Shown: positions 17,675-24,841 of the stretch, piece after piece
How the letters are laid out: every line of letters begins with the position of its first letter
How positions within the stretch are numbered: the stretch's first letter is position 1
Source of the DNA: Pontibacter liquoris
GTDB lineage: Bacteria; Bacteroidota; Bacteroidia; Cytophagales; Hymenobacteraceae
DNA: 64,000 nucleotides
Reading direction: 5' to 3'
NCBI RefSeq assembly: GCF_022758235.1
Contig: NZ_JALEBG010000001.1
Location: 2,852,001-2,916,000 of the forward strand
Program-made: the position numbers and the translations under genes
The notes under the pieces: generated by a model
Databases searched by the model: none
What the model was told of the DNA's origin: nothing
Seen by the model: the letters and a program-made list of their open reading frames with translations, nothing else

Positions 17675-18568
17675 TTAGGTAAAATATCCCACGCGCTCCC
17701 CGCGGCGGTTTACCAGTATACCATCTGCGGTTACAAACAGCGGCTGGGAGTCGGTTTCAAAATAGTAAGGATAGTCCTCATCCCCCGTTTTGCTCATCTT
17801 ACCCAGCACTTCTACGCCCTGGTCGGTCAGGTGCACCAATTGCAGGCTTCGGGTCAAATAAAACTGCTCTTGCGGGGCCGCGCTGAAGTATACCCGCTTT
17901 AACACATCGCGGCTTGTGAGCTGCGCCACCCGCTGGGTTTGTTGCGGCGCACGCTGGGCAGGCCGGCTGGCAATGGCCCGGTCGTCAGGCTGCGGGCCGT
18001 TGGCGCTGGCCAGTAGCTGGTCGTTGGCTTTTCGCCAGCCTTTGCTGATAGCCGCCAGCCGATAGTTGCGGCCCGGGTGCGTGCTGGAGTTGTCGTCTTC
18101 CGACAGCAGGTTGATAGCGGCCTGGGCATCGGCCAGGCTCGCGCCCATTTTCCGGAGCACAAACCCTGAGAACTCATCAGCCTCCAGCTCGTCGGGTATG
18201 TTGCTGCCGCCCCGCACCAACGTATGGCCGTTCAGGTGGTGGCCGATCTCATGGGCCAGAATACTCACTCCACCCCAGTCGGTATGCACGGCGTTGTTAA
18301 TGGCAGCCAGGAAATCCTCGTTGTAAAGAATATAGCGCTGGCCATCGTAGATCACCGCGGCGGCATTGTCGATGTTGGCGGGTCTTAAAGTAAAGCGTGG
18401 TTTCAAACCGATCACGTTGATGATTTCCTGCACAATATCGCGGGCCCCTGTCATGGCTATTACAGCCGAAGCAGGTTTTGCAGCAGGAACAGAAACAGCG
18501 GATGCCTGGCTCAGCACGGGCGCCAGAAGCAAGGCCAGCAGGTACGTTAATTTTTTAAAGTTTGGCAT
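17675..18568 (-). CDS. M48-family metallopeptidase, secreted
   Basis: 297 residues: signal peptide to about residue 23, then a zinc peptidase domain with HEIGH at 106-110 followed by HLNGH, and the third ligand Glu in the ELEADEFSGFVL helix. This is the gluzincin pattern of M48 (BepA/YggG/LoiP-like). After about residue 190 come a Gln/Arg/Ala-rich linker and a small C-terminal beta domain of unknown type. Likely periplasmic quality control. The promoter region is shared divergently with the symporter. Confidence 0.85.
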   Translation of the reverse strand: MPNFKKLTYLLALLLAPVLSQASAVSVPAAKPASAVIAMTGARDIVQEIINVIGLKPRFTLRPANIDNAAAVIYDGQRYILYNEDFLAAINNAVHTDWGGVSILAHEIGHHLNGHTLVRGGSNIPDELEADEFSGFVLRKMGASLADAQAAINLLSEDDNSSTHPGRNYRLAAISKGWRKANDQLLASANGPQPDDRAIASRPAQRAPQQTQRVAQLTSRDVLKRVYFSAAPQEQFYLTRSLQLVHLTDQGVEVLGKMSKTGDEDYPYYFETDSQPLFVTADGILVNRRGERVGYFT

Positions 18569-18761
18569 AAAGTATAAAGATGCTTTTTCTGGATTTTGTA
18601 ACGGATGCAGCTCCTGTAAAACGAGCGTGCCAGGTTACCAAGTATATGAATGCAACTACTTTGCCAAAGATTTATACTGTTGCCACTTTTGTGTTTTTCG
18701 CCGGATCAGCGCTTTCAGCTTGCCGTATTTTCTGCTTAATTTGCTGCAAAATAAACTGCCG

Positions 18762-20177
18762 ATGCTGCTCTTTTTCGTGCTCCTCTACCTGCTCTTTACC
18801 CTTGGCCTGGGCTACTGGGCTTCCAGGCGCGTGCACAACACGTCTGACTTTCTGCTGGCGGGCAGGCGGCTGCCCTTCCTTGTCTCTACAGCGGTGATCT
18901 TTGCCACCTGGTTTGGTTCCGAAACGCTGCTTGGGGCTTCTTCTGAGTTCGTTTCGCATGGGGTACTGGGCGTGATCGAAGACCCGTTTGGCGCGGCGTT
19001 ATGCCTGGTGCTGGTCGGGCTGTTTTTCGCCAAAAAGCTTTACCGGATGAATTTGCTCACCATTGGCGATTACTACCGGGTGCGCTATAACCGCACCACA
19101 GAGCAGCTGGCCGCTTTCTTTATGATCATCTCCTATTTTGGCTGGATAGCGGCACAAATGGTGGCGCTGGGCATTGTACTGAACCAAATCTTTGGCCTGT
19201 CGGTAACGGCGGGCATCTTTTGCGGCAGCCTGCTGGTGGTCAGTTATACTTACCTGGGCGGCATGTGGTCGGTCTCTATTACCGATTTTGTACAAACTAT
19301 CATGATTATCGGCGGACTGCTCTTTATCACCATCGACCTGATGCTGGAGGTTCCGCTGCAAACGGTCACGGCCAACCTGCCCGTAGATTTCTTCCGGTTT
19401 GTGCCCCGGGAGCAGGATGCTACCACCTGGCTGAACTACTTCGGCCTGTGGATCACCATCGGTCTGGGTTCCATTGCACAGCAGGATGTTTTTCAGCGGG
19501 TCATGTCGGCGCGCTCGGAAAGGGTGGCGGTAAGCTCTTCTATTGCAGCCGGCTTTTTATACCTCACCATAGCCCTGCTGCCGCTCGTTATTGCGCTTTA
19601 TGCCCGGGCACTGCACCCGGACCTGCTGCAGCAGGACGCCCAGTTGCTGGTGCCCGGCCTTATACTTCGTTCTTCCTCGCTGTGGGTTAACGTGCTTTTC
19701 TTCGGGGCGCTGCTCTCGGCCATCATCAGCACGGCCAGCGGAGCGATTTTGGCGCCGGCCGCTATTTTAAGCGAAAACATGCTGCGGCCTTTGTTCCCAA
19801 AAATAACGGACAGAAAGCTGCTCCACCTTTCGCGGCTGAGCGTGCTGCTGGTAGCCACTGTATCGCTGGGTATGGCGCTCTCGAGCAGCAATATCTATGA
19901 GCTGGTGAGCGAGTCGTCGGCCCTGAGCCTGGTAAGCCTGTTTGTGCCACTGGTAGCCGGTATGTTCTGGCGTAAAACGAATGCTGCTGCCGCTATCGGC
20001 TCCATGCTGGCTGGCATGGGCGTATGGCTGGTGGCCCTGCACCTGGATACAGAAGTAAACCCGATGCTCTATGGCCTGGCCGGCAGCATTGGGGGTTTGT
20101 TAATTGGACTCCCAATCGGTATGTTTTTACAGCCGCAGCCGCAGCGGGCCGTGGAAACGGCAGCTGCCGGTTCTTAA
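18762..20177 (+). CDS. sodium:solute symporter (SSS family)
   Basis: 471 residues with about 13 predicted membrane helices. SSS hallmarks are the N-terminal YWASRRVHNTSDFLLAGRRLP region, TWFGSETLLGASSEF, the SYTYLGGMWSVSITDFVQ segment (sodium-site helix) and SAIISTASGAILAPAAILSENM. The frame stays open to 18366, but ATG 18762 starts the first helix, so the upstream part is rejected. The substrate (sugar, acid or proline type) cannot be told. It ends 13 nt from the convergent lipoprotein gene. Confidence 0.88.
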   Translation: MLLFFVLLYLLFTLGLGYWASRRVHNTSDFLLAGRRLPFLVSTAVIFATWFGSETLLGASSEFVSHGVLGVIEDPFGAALCLVLVGLFFAKKLYRMNLLTIGDYYRVRYNRTTEQLAAFFMIISYFGWIAAQMVALGIVLNQIFGLSVTAGIFCGSLLVVSYTYLGGMWSVSITDFVQTIMIIGGLLFITIDLMLEVPLQTVTANLPVDFFRFVPREQDATTWLNYFGLWITIGLGSIAQQDVFQRVMSARSERVAVSSSIAAGFLYLTIALLPLVIALYARALHPDLLQQDAQLLVPGLILRSSSLWVNVLFFGALLSAIISTASGAILAPAAILSENMLRPLFPKITDRKLLHLSRLSVLLVATVSLGMALSSSNIYELVSESSALSLVSLFVPLVAGMFWRKTNAAAAIGSMLAGMGVWLVALHLDTEVNPMLYGLAGSIGGLLIGLPIGMFLQPQPQRAVETAAAGS

Positions 20178-20190
20178 CGGCTTTTCAGTA

Positions 20191-20784
20191 TCAGCTATTT
20201 CCTGGCCTGCCTACGGTAATATACCGGGGCACCTCCACTTCGCCAACCGGTGTGGCTATGGTTGGTTTGATTTGCAGGATCAGGTTGCGGCGCAGGTCCT
20301 GCTTTTTGGCCAGCAGCGTCATCAGTTTGGATAAGCCTTCATAGTTGCGAACGCCTTCCTGCTCGGCCATGACCACATTGGTATGGAGCGGAAGTGTATT
20401 GAGGCCTTCGTGCAGCTGTATGGGGTCTTCTACAAGGCCCGTCAGTGTTTCTTTGCCGTCTACCAGGAGCTGCCAGCGCAACTGGGTAATGGTCATACTA
20501 CCTGCTTGGTTTGTGTCCGGTAACTGCACGTGCAGGTACAGGGTAGTGGAGGCCTTTAGCGTATTATCTGAGATGGACGCCAGGAGGCTGTCTCCCTGGC
20601 GGGTTGTAAAATCCGAAGGGCTCCGCTTCTGCATCACATCGATGCCGTTCAGTTTCACATCCGATACCTGCTGCAGGCTGTAGGTGGCTTCGGTAAAGGC
20701 TTTCAGATCGGTGGCCTGTTTGCAGCCAAAGCTGCCCGCCAGCAATAGCATCAGGGCTATATAAATCAACTTTCTTTGCTTCAT
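20191..20784 (-). CDS. LEA14-like (WHy-type) lipoprotein, paralogue B
   Basis: 197 residues, lipoprotein signal (LMLLLAGSFGC). It has the same domain as the protein at 16932-17513 with matching blocks: KLNGIDVM, MTITQLRWQLLVDG, GLVEDPIQLHEGLNTL, LILQIKPTIATPVG. The C-terminus ends VPRYITVG, against LPAFINLKP in the paralogue. The two copies on the same strand, 2.7 kb apart, suggest a local duplication followed by insertion or retention of the peptidase and symporter genes between them. Function unknown. Confidence 0.7.
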   Translation of the reverse strand: MKQRKLIYIALMLLLAGSFGCKQATDLKAFTEATYSLQQVSDVKLNGIDVMQKRSPSDFTTRQGDSLLASISDNTLKASTTLYLHVQLPDTNQAGSMTITQLRWQLLVDGKETLTGLVEDPIQLHEGLNTLPLHTNVVMAEQEGVRNYEGLSKLMTLLAKKQDLRRNLILQIKPTIATPVGEVEVPRYITVGRPGNS

Positions 20785-20874
20785 GCTATCTCACTATCAA
20801 TCCCCTCTACCCAGCAAAATACGCACCAGTTATACTTCTGTCAGCCTGTTTTTCCAGGTACCGGCCCGGAAACA

Positions 20875-20899
20875 AGGCAGCGCTTAAAGCGGGCTGCCC
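20875..20899 (-). terminator. weak hairpin after the DltE-type SDR
   Basis: GGCAGC (20876-20881) pairs with GCTGCC (20893-20898). On the minus strand TTGTTTCC follows. A modest candidate terminator for the gene ending at 20941. Confidence 0.4.
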
Positions 20900-20940
20900 T
20901 AACAAACAATTCGCTTCCTGATCTCGCCAGCTGCTATTGG

Positions 20941-21678
20941 TTAGCGGGCGTTCATCTGCCGGAAAATTTCGTCTATTTCCTGGCGTGATGCTTTCCGGTT
21001 CCGCTCGCTTGTGCCGTAACCGATTTCCTGCTCCCCGTTCTCCAGGCCTTGTATCATGGCATCGGCAAAGTCGTTTAGCGGCGCGCCAAACGTATGCAGC
21101 CCCGGGCCTCCCAGGTCAGTATTAACAGCTGGCGGCACCAGCTCGATCACCTTTATACTTGTATGCGCCAGCTGTTGCCGTAACGACATGGTAAACGAAT
21201 GCATGGCGGCTTTAGTAGCACTGTAAATAGCTGCAAAGGCGCCCGGCACAAAGGCAAGTCCCGAGGTTACGTTCATGATATAGGCTTCCGGCTGCTGCTG
21301 CAGCAAAGGCAGTAACAGCGCCGACAGGTGAATGGGTGCTTCCAGGTTAATAGCAATTTCCTGCTGGTGCGCTTCCCACGCCTCGCCAATATCGGCCACG
21401 GCCACCCGCCGCTGAATGCCGGCATTGTTGATGAACACATTCAGTTTCGGGAATTCCTGCTTCACCCAACGCGCCAGCGCCACCCTGTCTGCCGGATCAC
21501 CCACATCACACACGCGGGTGTGCAGCGTTGGGTATTGCTGCCGGACCTGCTGCAGCTTTTCTTCCCTTCTGCCACAGATAATCACTTCGCTTCCTGCTTT
21601 CAGAAACCGCTCTGCCAGGGCAAAGCCTATCCCCGATGCGCCGCCGGTTATTAAAACGGTATTTCCTGCTAACTTCAT
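20941..21678 (-). CDS. short-chain dehydrogenase, DltE-type
   Basis: 245 residues, a full classical SDR: TGGASGIG nucleotide loop, CDVGDPADR, NNAGIQRR, catalytic Ser in NVTSGLAFVP, and YSATKAAMHSF with Tyr and Lys. The VPPAVNTDL motif and C-terminal KASRQEIDEIFRQMN match the DltE/YciK-like subgroup. NAD(P)H-dependent and cytoplasmic, substrate unknown. No operon partner. Confidence 0.85.
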   Translation of the reverse strand: MKLAGNTVLITGGASGIGFALAERFLKAGSEVIICGRREEKLQQVRQQYPTLHTRVCDVGDPADRVALARWVKQEFPKLNVFINNAGIQRRVAVADIGEAWEAHQQEIAINLEAPIHLSALLLPLLQQQPEAYIMNVTSGLAFVPGAFAAIYSATKAAMHSFTMSLRQQLAHTSIKVIELVPPAVNTDLGGPGLHTFGAPLNDFADAMIQGLENGEQEIGYGTSERNRKASRQEIDEIFRQMNAR

Positions 21679-22044
21679 TTCGTTGCTTGCTTTATGATGT
21701 AGTATGACCTATTCGGTTTACGCACATCCGCTATACCTGTTTATACGGGGCCGGCTAAGGTGTGCGCCCATGCTGATAACTAGCCCCTAGCAGCAGGAGG
21801 CATTTTCAAGTGGCGTTATTCAGTGTTGCAGAAAGGAGGATGTGCAGGAGGAATCTGTAAAGCCCGGAAACAGCACGGCCCTGCATCTGCAGGGCCGTGC
21901 TGTAAACAAAACTAAAACTAAACAAACTAAACCTATACTTAACAAAAGCGATTGGCTAAAGGCGCATCCGGCATATGCAGGTTGTGAGGGTTTTTACATT
22001 ATCCTATCAGGGATAACTCCGAAATTTAAGGATGCTTTTGCCCC
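21679..22044. other. gene-free interval with 3'-UTR repeat
   Basis: 366 nt upstream of the SDR start and downstream of the small secreted protein. It holds the hairpin 21871-21902 and, immediately beside it, an A/C-rich run (minus strand TTTAGTTTGTTTAG, then TTTTAGTTTTGTTT) related to the string after the 3444 gene. No open frame is credible. Confidence 0.45.
21871..21902 (-). terminator. 15-bp hairpin terminator
   Basis: CAGCACGGCCCTGCA (21871-21885) pairs with TGCAGGGCCGTGCTG (21888-21902), with a minimal loop. It probably terminates the 22045-22245 transcript on the minus strand, leaving a 3' UTR of about 140 nt. Confidence 0.6.
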
Positions 22045-22245
22045 TTAGCGGGTAACATGAGCAGGATTTTTACGGGTTGCAGGTGCTGAATTGGTGCTTT
22101 TGTCCGGTGCTTTTGCCGGTAACGAGCTGTTGTGGTATGTGCCAGTACTGCTATCGATGCTGGGGTGTGCCGAAACTCCTTCGTTAAAACTTGTAAAAGC
22201 CAGGCCAATTGCCGCTGCCAACAAAATAGACAATCTGATTTTCAT
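22045..22245 (-). CDS. small secreted peptide
   Basis: 66 residues: a good signal peptide (MKIRLSILLAAAIGLAFTSF..GVSAH) and a 40-residue mature part rich in Ser, Thr, Asn, Pro and Lys, without Cys. A hairpin terminator lies about 140 nt downstream. No family is recognised. The mature peptide looks disordered. The signal peptide is the main reason to accept it. Confidence 0.55.
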   Translation of the reverse strand: MKIRLSILLAAAIGLAFTSFNEGVSAHPSIDSSTGTYHNSSLPAKAPDKSTNSAPATRKNPAHVTR

Positions 22246-22651
22246 AGCTCATTTTTATATATCAAATATAATATATAAAATTTAAACTATACAAATGAAG
22301 TATAAAAAATATATCTGTTTTGTTCTATATTCTAGCAGTGTCTTCTTTTTTCCGATGATGCTTTCGTTTTGCGGCTACCCGCTTTACCTCGTTCAGCTGG
22401 AGTTTCCCCGGTGCTTCCGCCTTCTTTTTCCTGCTCAACTGCATGGTTATACCGGTAAACAAGCGTTTGCTTGCAAAAGTGACCAGCAGGTAACGTGGCT
22501 ATAAAAAATACCTTCCGTGCAGGAAGTTCAGTCCGATCCTCCTGCTCCTAATATCGCTCGGTTAAAATTTAATGCGCTTTTATATAGGATTTTGAACTTA
22601 TTTACAGCCGGTATAATTCATCATATTAAGTATAAGCTAACCTGTCGTTCG
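22246..22651. other. gene-free AT-rich divergent region
   Basis: 406 nt between the secreted peptide and the PAP2 gene, with an AT-rich core at 22250-22330 likely to hold divergent promoters. A 69-codon frame at 22295-22504 has an unconvincing, Phe/Cys-rich translation and is not called. Confidence 0.35.
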
Positions 22652-23494
22652 ATGAAGCTGTTTGTTTTATTGCTGGTGCTCCTGCTTCAGTTGCGTGTAA
22701 ACGCCCAGTCGCTGGAGGCTTCGCCCGCCGGCTTGCCTCTTATCCTACCTGGCACCTCAGTACAAACAGTTGCCCTCCCCGATTCGGTGGACCCTAAGCC
22801 GGCCAGCCGTAAATTTCTGCATACTGCAGCGCTGGCAACAGCGGGCGCCGGCCTGTGGCTGGCTACGTTTGCCCTGGCCGACGAACCGGTTCAGCAATTC
22901 ACACAAAGTCACCAGACCAAAGTAGCCGATGCCATTTCGAATGTAGTGGAGCCGCTGGGGCACTCGGCCAACATGTCGCCATTTGCCGTGGCCGCACTGG
23001 CGGGCGGACTCGTGCTCCGCAAACCCAAGCTGACAAAAGTGGGCGCTATTGCCCTGGGAAGTATAGCGGCCAGCGCTACCATCACCGATATTGCCAAAAA
23101 CTCTTTCCACCGGCACAGGCCAAGTGCCACCACCGAAAACCATGTTTTTGATGGGCCGCTGAAAGAAACGGATAATACCTCACTGCCATCGGCGCATACG
23201 ACGGCTGCTTTTGCAGTAGCCACTTCTATAGCTACCGTTTACGGCGACCATCCGTATGTAGCCCCTGTTGCCTATGGCGTCGCCACGCTGGTTGGTTTGT
23301 CGCGCATCAACGACAATGCCCATTGGACGACCGATGTGATCGCGGGAGCGGCAGTGGGTTATTTTTCAGCCAAAGGCGTGAGTGCCCTGTACAAACTAGG
23401 CGAAGACCGGCTGCACCTGCGCCGGCAACGGCTGCTGGTAACGCCGCAGCTCAGCACCCGTTCTGCGGCACTCAGCGCTACACTGACCTTTTAA
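22652..23494 (+). CDS. PAP2-family phosphatase
   Basis: 280 residues: signal or first helix (MKLFVLLLVLLLQLRVNAQ), then a PAP2 acid-phosphatase domain with all three motifs: KNSFHRHRP (KX6RP), PSAHTTAAFA (PSGH-like) and SRINDNAHWTTDVIAG (SRX5HX3D). Several helices lie in between. The family dephosphorylates lipid phosphates such as undecaprenyl pyrophosphate or phosphatidate at the membrane outer face. The start is set by the signal sequence; the frame is open to 22517. Confidence 0.87.
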   Translation: MKLFVLLLVLLLQLRVNAQSLEASPAGLPLILPGTSVQTVALPDSVDPKPASRKFLHTAALATAGAGLWLATFALADEPVQQFTQSHQTKVADAISNVVEPLGHSANMSPFAVAALAGGLVLRKPKLTKVGAIALGSIAASATITDIAKNSFHRHRPSATTENHVFDGPLKETDNTSLPSAHTTAAFAVATSIATVYGDHPYVAPVAYGVATLVGLSRINDNAHWTTDVIAGAAVGYFSAKGVSALYKLGEDRLHLRRQRLLVTPQLSTRSAALSATLTF

Positions 23495-23506
23495 CGCAGG
23501 CAGCTG

Positions 23507-24637
23507 CTACTTACCGCCGGTTAAGCGATATATTTTGCCTTTATCCCCGTACCGCACGACCAGCAGCTCTCCATTTGGGTCCACCCCAAACGAGGAGATC
23601 GGGAAACCGGCTGTCAGCAGCAATTTATTTCCGGTGGCCTTTCCGTTCTTATCTACCGTCAGCGCCCATACTTTGCCACTCACATAATCACCGTAAATAT
23701 AGCTGCCCTGCAGCGCTGGCAGTTTAGTACCCCGGTACACATACCCGCCCGTAATAGAGGCGCCCTCGGCATGGGTATACTCGTGCACCGGCTGGATAAG
23801 ACCAGCTTTATCGCAGTTTTTGGATGGCTCGTAGCAGGCTGTACCCTCCATAATGCGCCAGCCGTAGTTGCCTCCTTTGCGGATGATATCCACTTCCTCT
23901 ATTTCGTTCTGCCCCACGTCACCCGCCCAGAGCGTACCTGTTTTGGTGTCGAAGCTGAGCTTCCAGGGATTGCGCATTCCGTACGCATAAATTTCCTCTT
24001 TAAACCCCTGCCTATTACCGGCATATGGGTTGTCGGAAGGGATGCCATACTTGTGGCTGCCGCTGGTAGTGTTCACATCGATGCGGAGAATCTTGCCAAG
24101 CAGTTTCGTTCTGTCCTGGGCATTGTTCTGCGGATCGCCGCCACTGCCGCCATCTCCCACGCCAATGTATAAATAGTTATCCGGCCCAAAGGCTACTTTA
24201 CCGCCGTTGTGGTTGCTGTAAGGCTGGGCAAAGGTAAGCAGCACCACTTCGCTGGCCGGGTCTGCCTGCGTGGTGCCGGGCTTTGCCGTGAACCGGGAGA
24301 TGCGGGTATGCAGCGGCTTTCCGGAAGTATAGTTCACATAAAAATAGCCGTTTTTGCGAAAGTCCGGGTGAAAGGCAAGTCCCAGCAAACCGCGCTCGCC
24401 GCCGGACACTACCCGGTCGGTGATATTGAGGAATGGCTTTTTCCCGCTACTCGAAATGCTGTAAATGATGCCCTCCTGCGCGACGGCATAAGTTTGGTTT
24501 CCTTCGGAAATTAACTCCGTCGGGTTATTTAATTCCAGGCCGGGATATACTTCTTTTAAAGTATACTGTGCCTGTGCCGTGCAGGCACTTGCCATCAGGA
24601 AGAAAGCAGAAAACAGAAGTTGGCAGTATTTTCTCAT
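23507..24637 (-). CDS. PQQ-dependent sugar dehydrogenase-like beta-propeller protein
   Basis: 376 residues: signal peptide (MRKYCQLLFSAFFLMASACTAQAQ), then a six-blade glucose/sorbosone-dehydrogenase propeller: GGERGLLGLAFHPDF, NHNGGKVAFGPDNYLYIGVGDGG, AYGMRNPWKLSFD, GDVGQNEIEEVD and GNYGWRIMEG. The conserved His of NHNGG and the RNPW segment agree with the soluble PQQ glucose dehydrogenase/Asd family. Periplasmic; the substrate is probably an aldose. Upstream in-frame Met codons (24682, 24670) are less suited to a signal peptide. Confidence 0.87.
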   Translation of the reverse strand: MRKYCQLLFSAFFLMASACTAQAQYTLKEVYPGLELNNPTELISEGNQTYAVAQEGIIYSISSSGKKPFLNITDRVVSGGERGLLGLAFHPDFRKNGYFYVNYTSGKPLHTRISRFTAKPGTTQADPASEVVLLTFAQPYSNHNGGKVAFGPDNYLYIGVGDGGSGGDPQNNAQDRTKLLGKILRIDVNTTSGSHKYGIPSDNPYAGNRQGFKEEIYAYGMRNPWKLSFDTKTGTLWAGDVGQNEIEEVDIIRKGGNYGWRIMEGTACYEPSKNCDKAGLIQPVHEYTHAEGASITGGYVYRGTKLPALQGSYIYGDYVSGKVWALTVDKNGKATGNKLLLTAGFPISSFGVDPNGELLVVRYGDKGKIYRLTGGK

Positions 24638-24767
24638 AGGACAAAGCAGGTTCTTAGTAAGTAAATGCATCGGCAGGAGCATCAGACCTTTTGTTTTCAG
24701 CTAGTTATACGGTGCAAACAGAATTCCTTTTATCGTTTACAGGAAAGTGCCCTTTTTGTTCAAATTA

Positions 24768-24810
24768 ACAAAAAAGGCAGCCGCTGCAATGCAACGGTTG
24801 CCTTTTTTGT
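24768..24810 (-). terminator. 16-bp terminator of tex
   Basis: ACAAAAAAGGCAGCCG (24768-24783) pairs with CGGTTGCCTTTTTTGT (24795-24810) with one G-T pair. It carries A and T runs at its ends, so it works on both strands; tex ends 32 nt upstream on the minus strand. Confidence 0.8.
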
Positions 24811-24841
24811 ATAATGCAGCAACAGGTGGTTAGGCCCGTAC

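Noticed and set aside
22295..22504. 69-codon plus-strand frame
   Set aside because: Unusual Phe/Cys/Leu composition, AT-rich promoter-like region, no signal peptide or family match.
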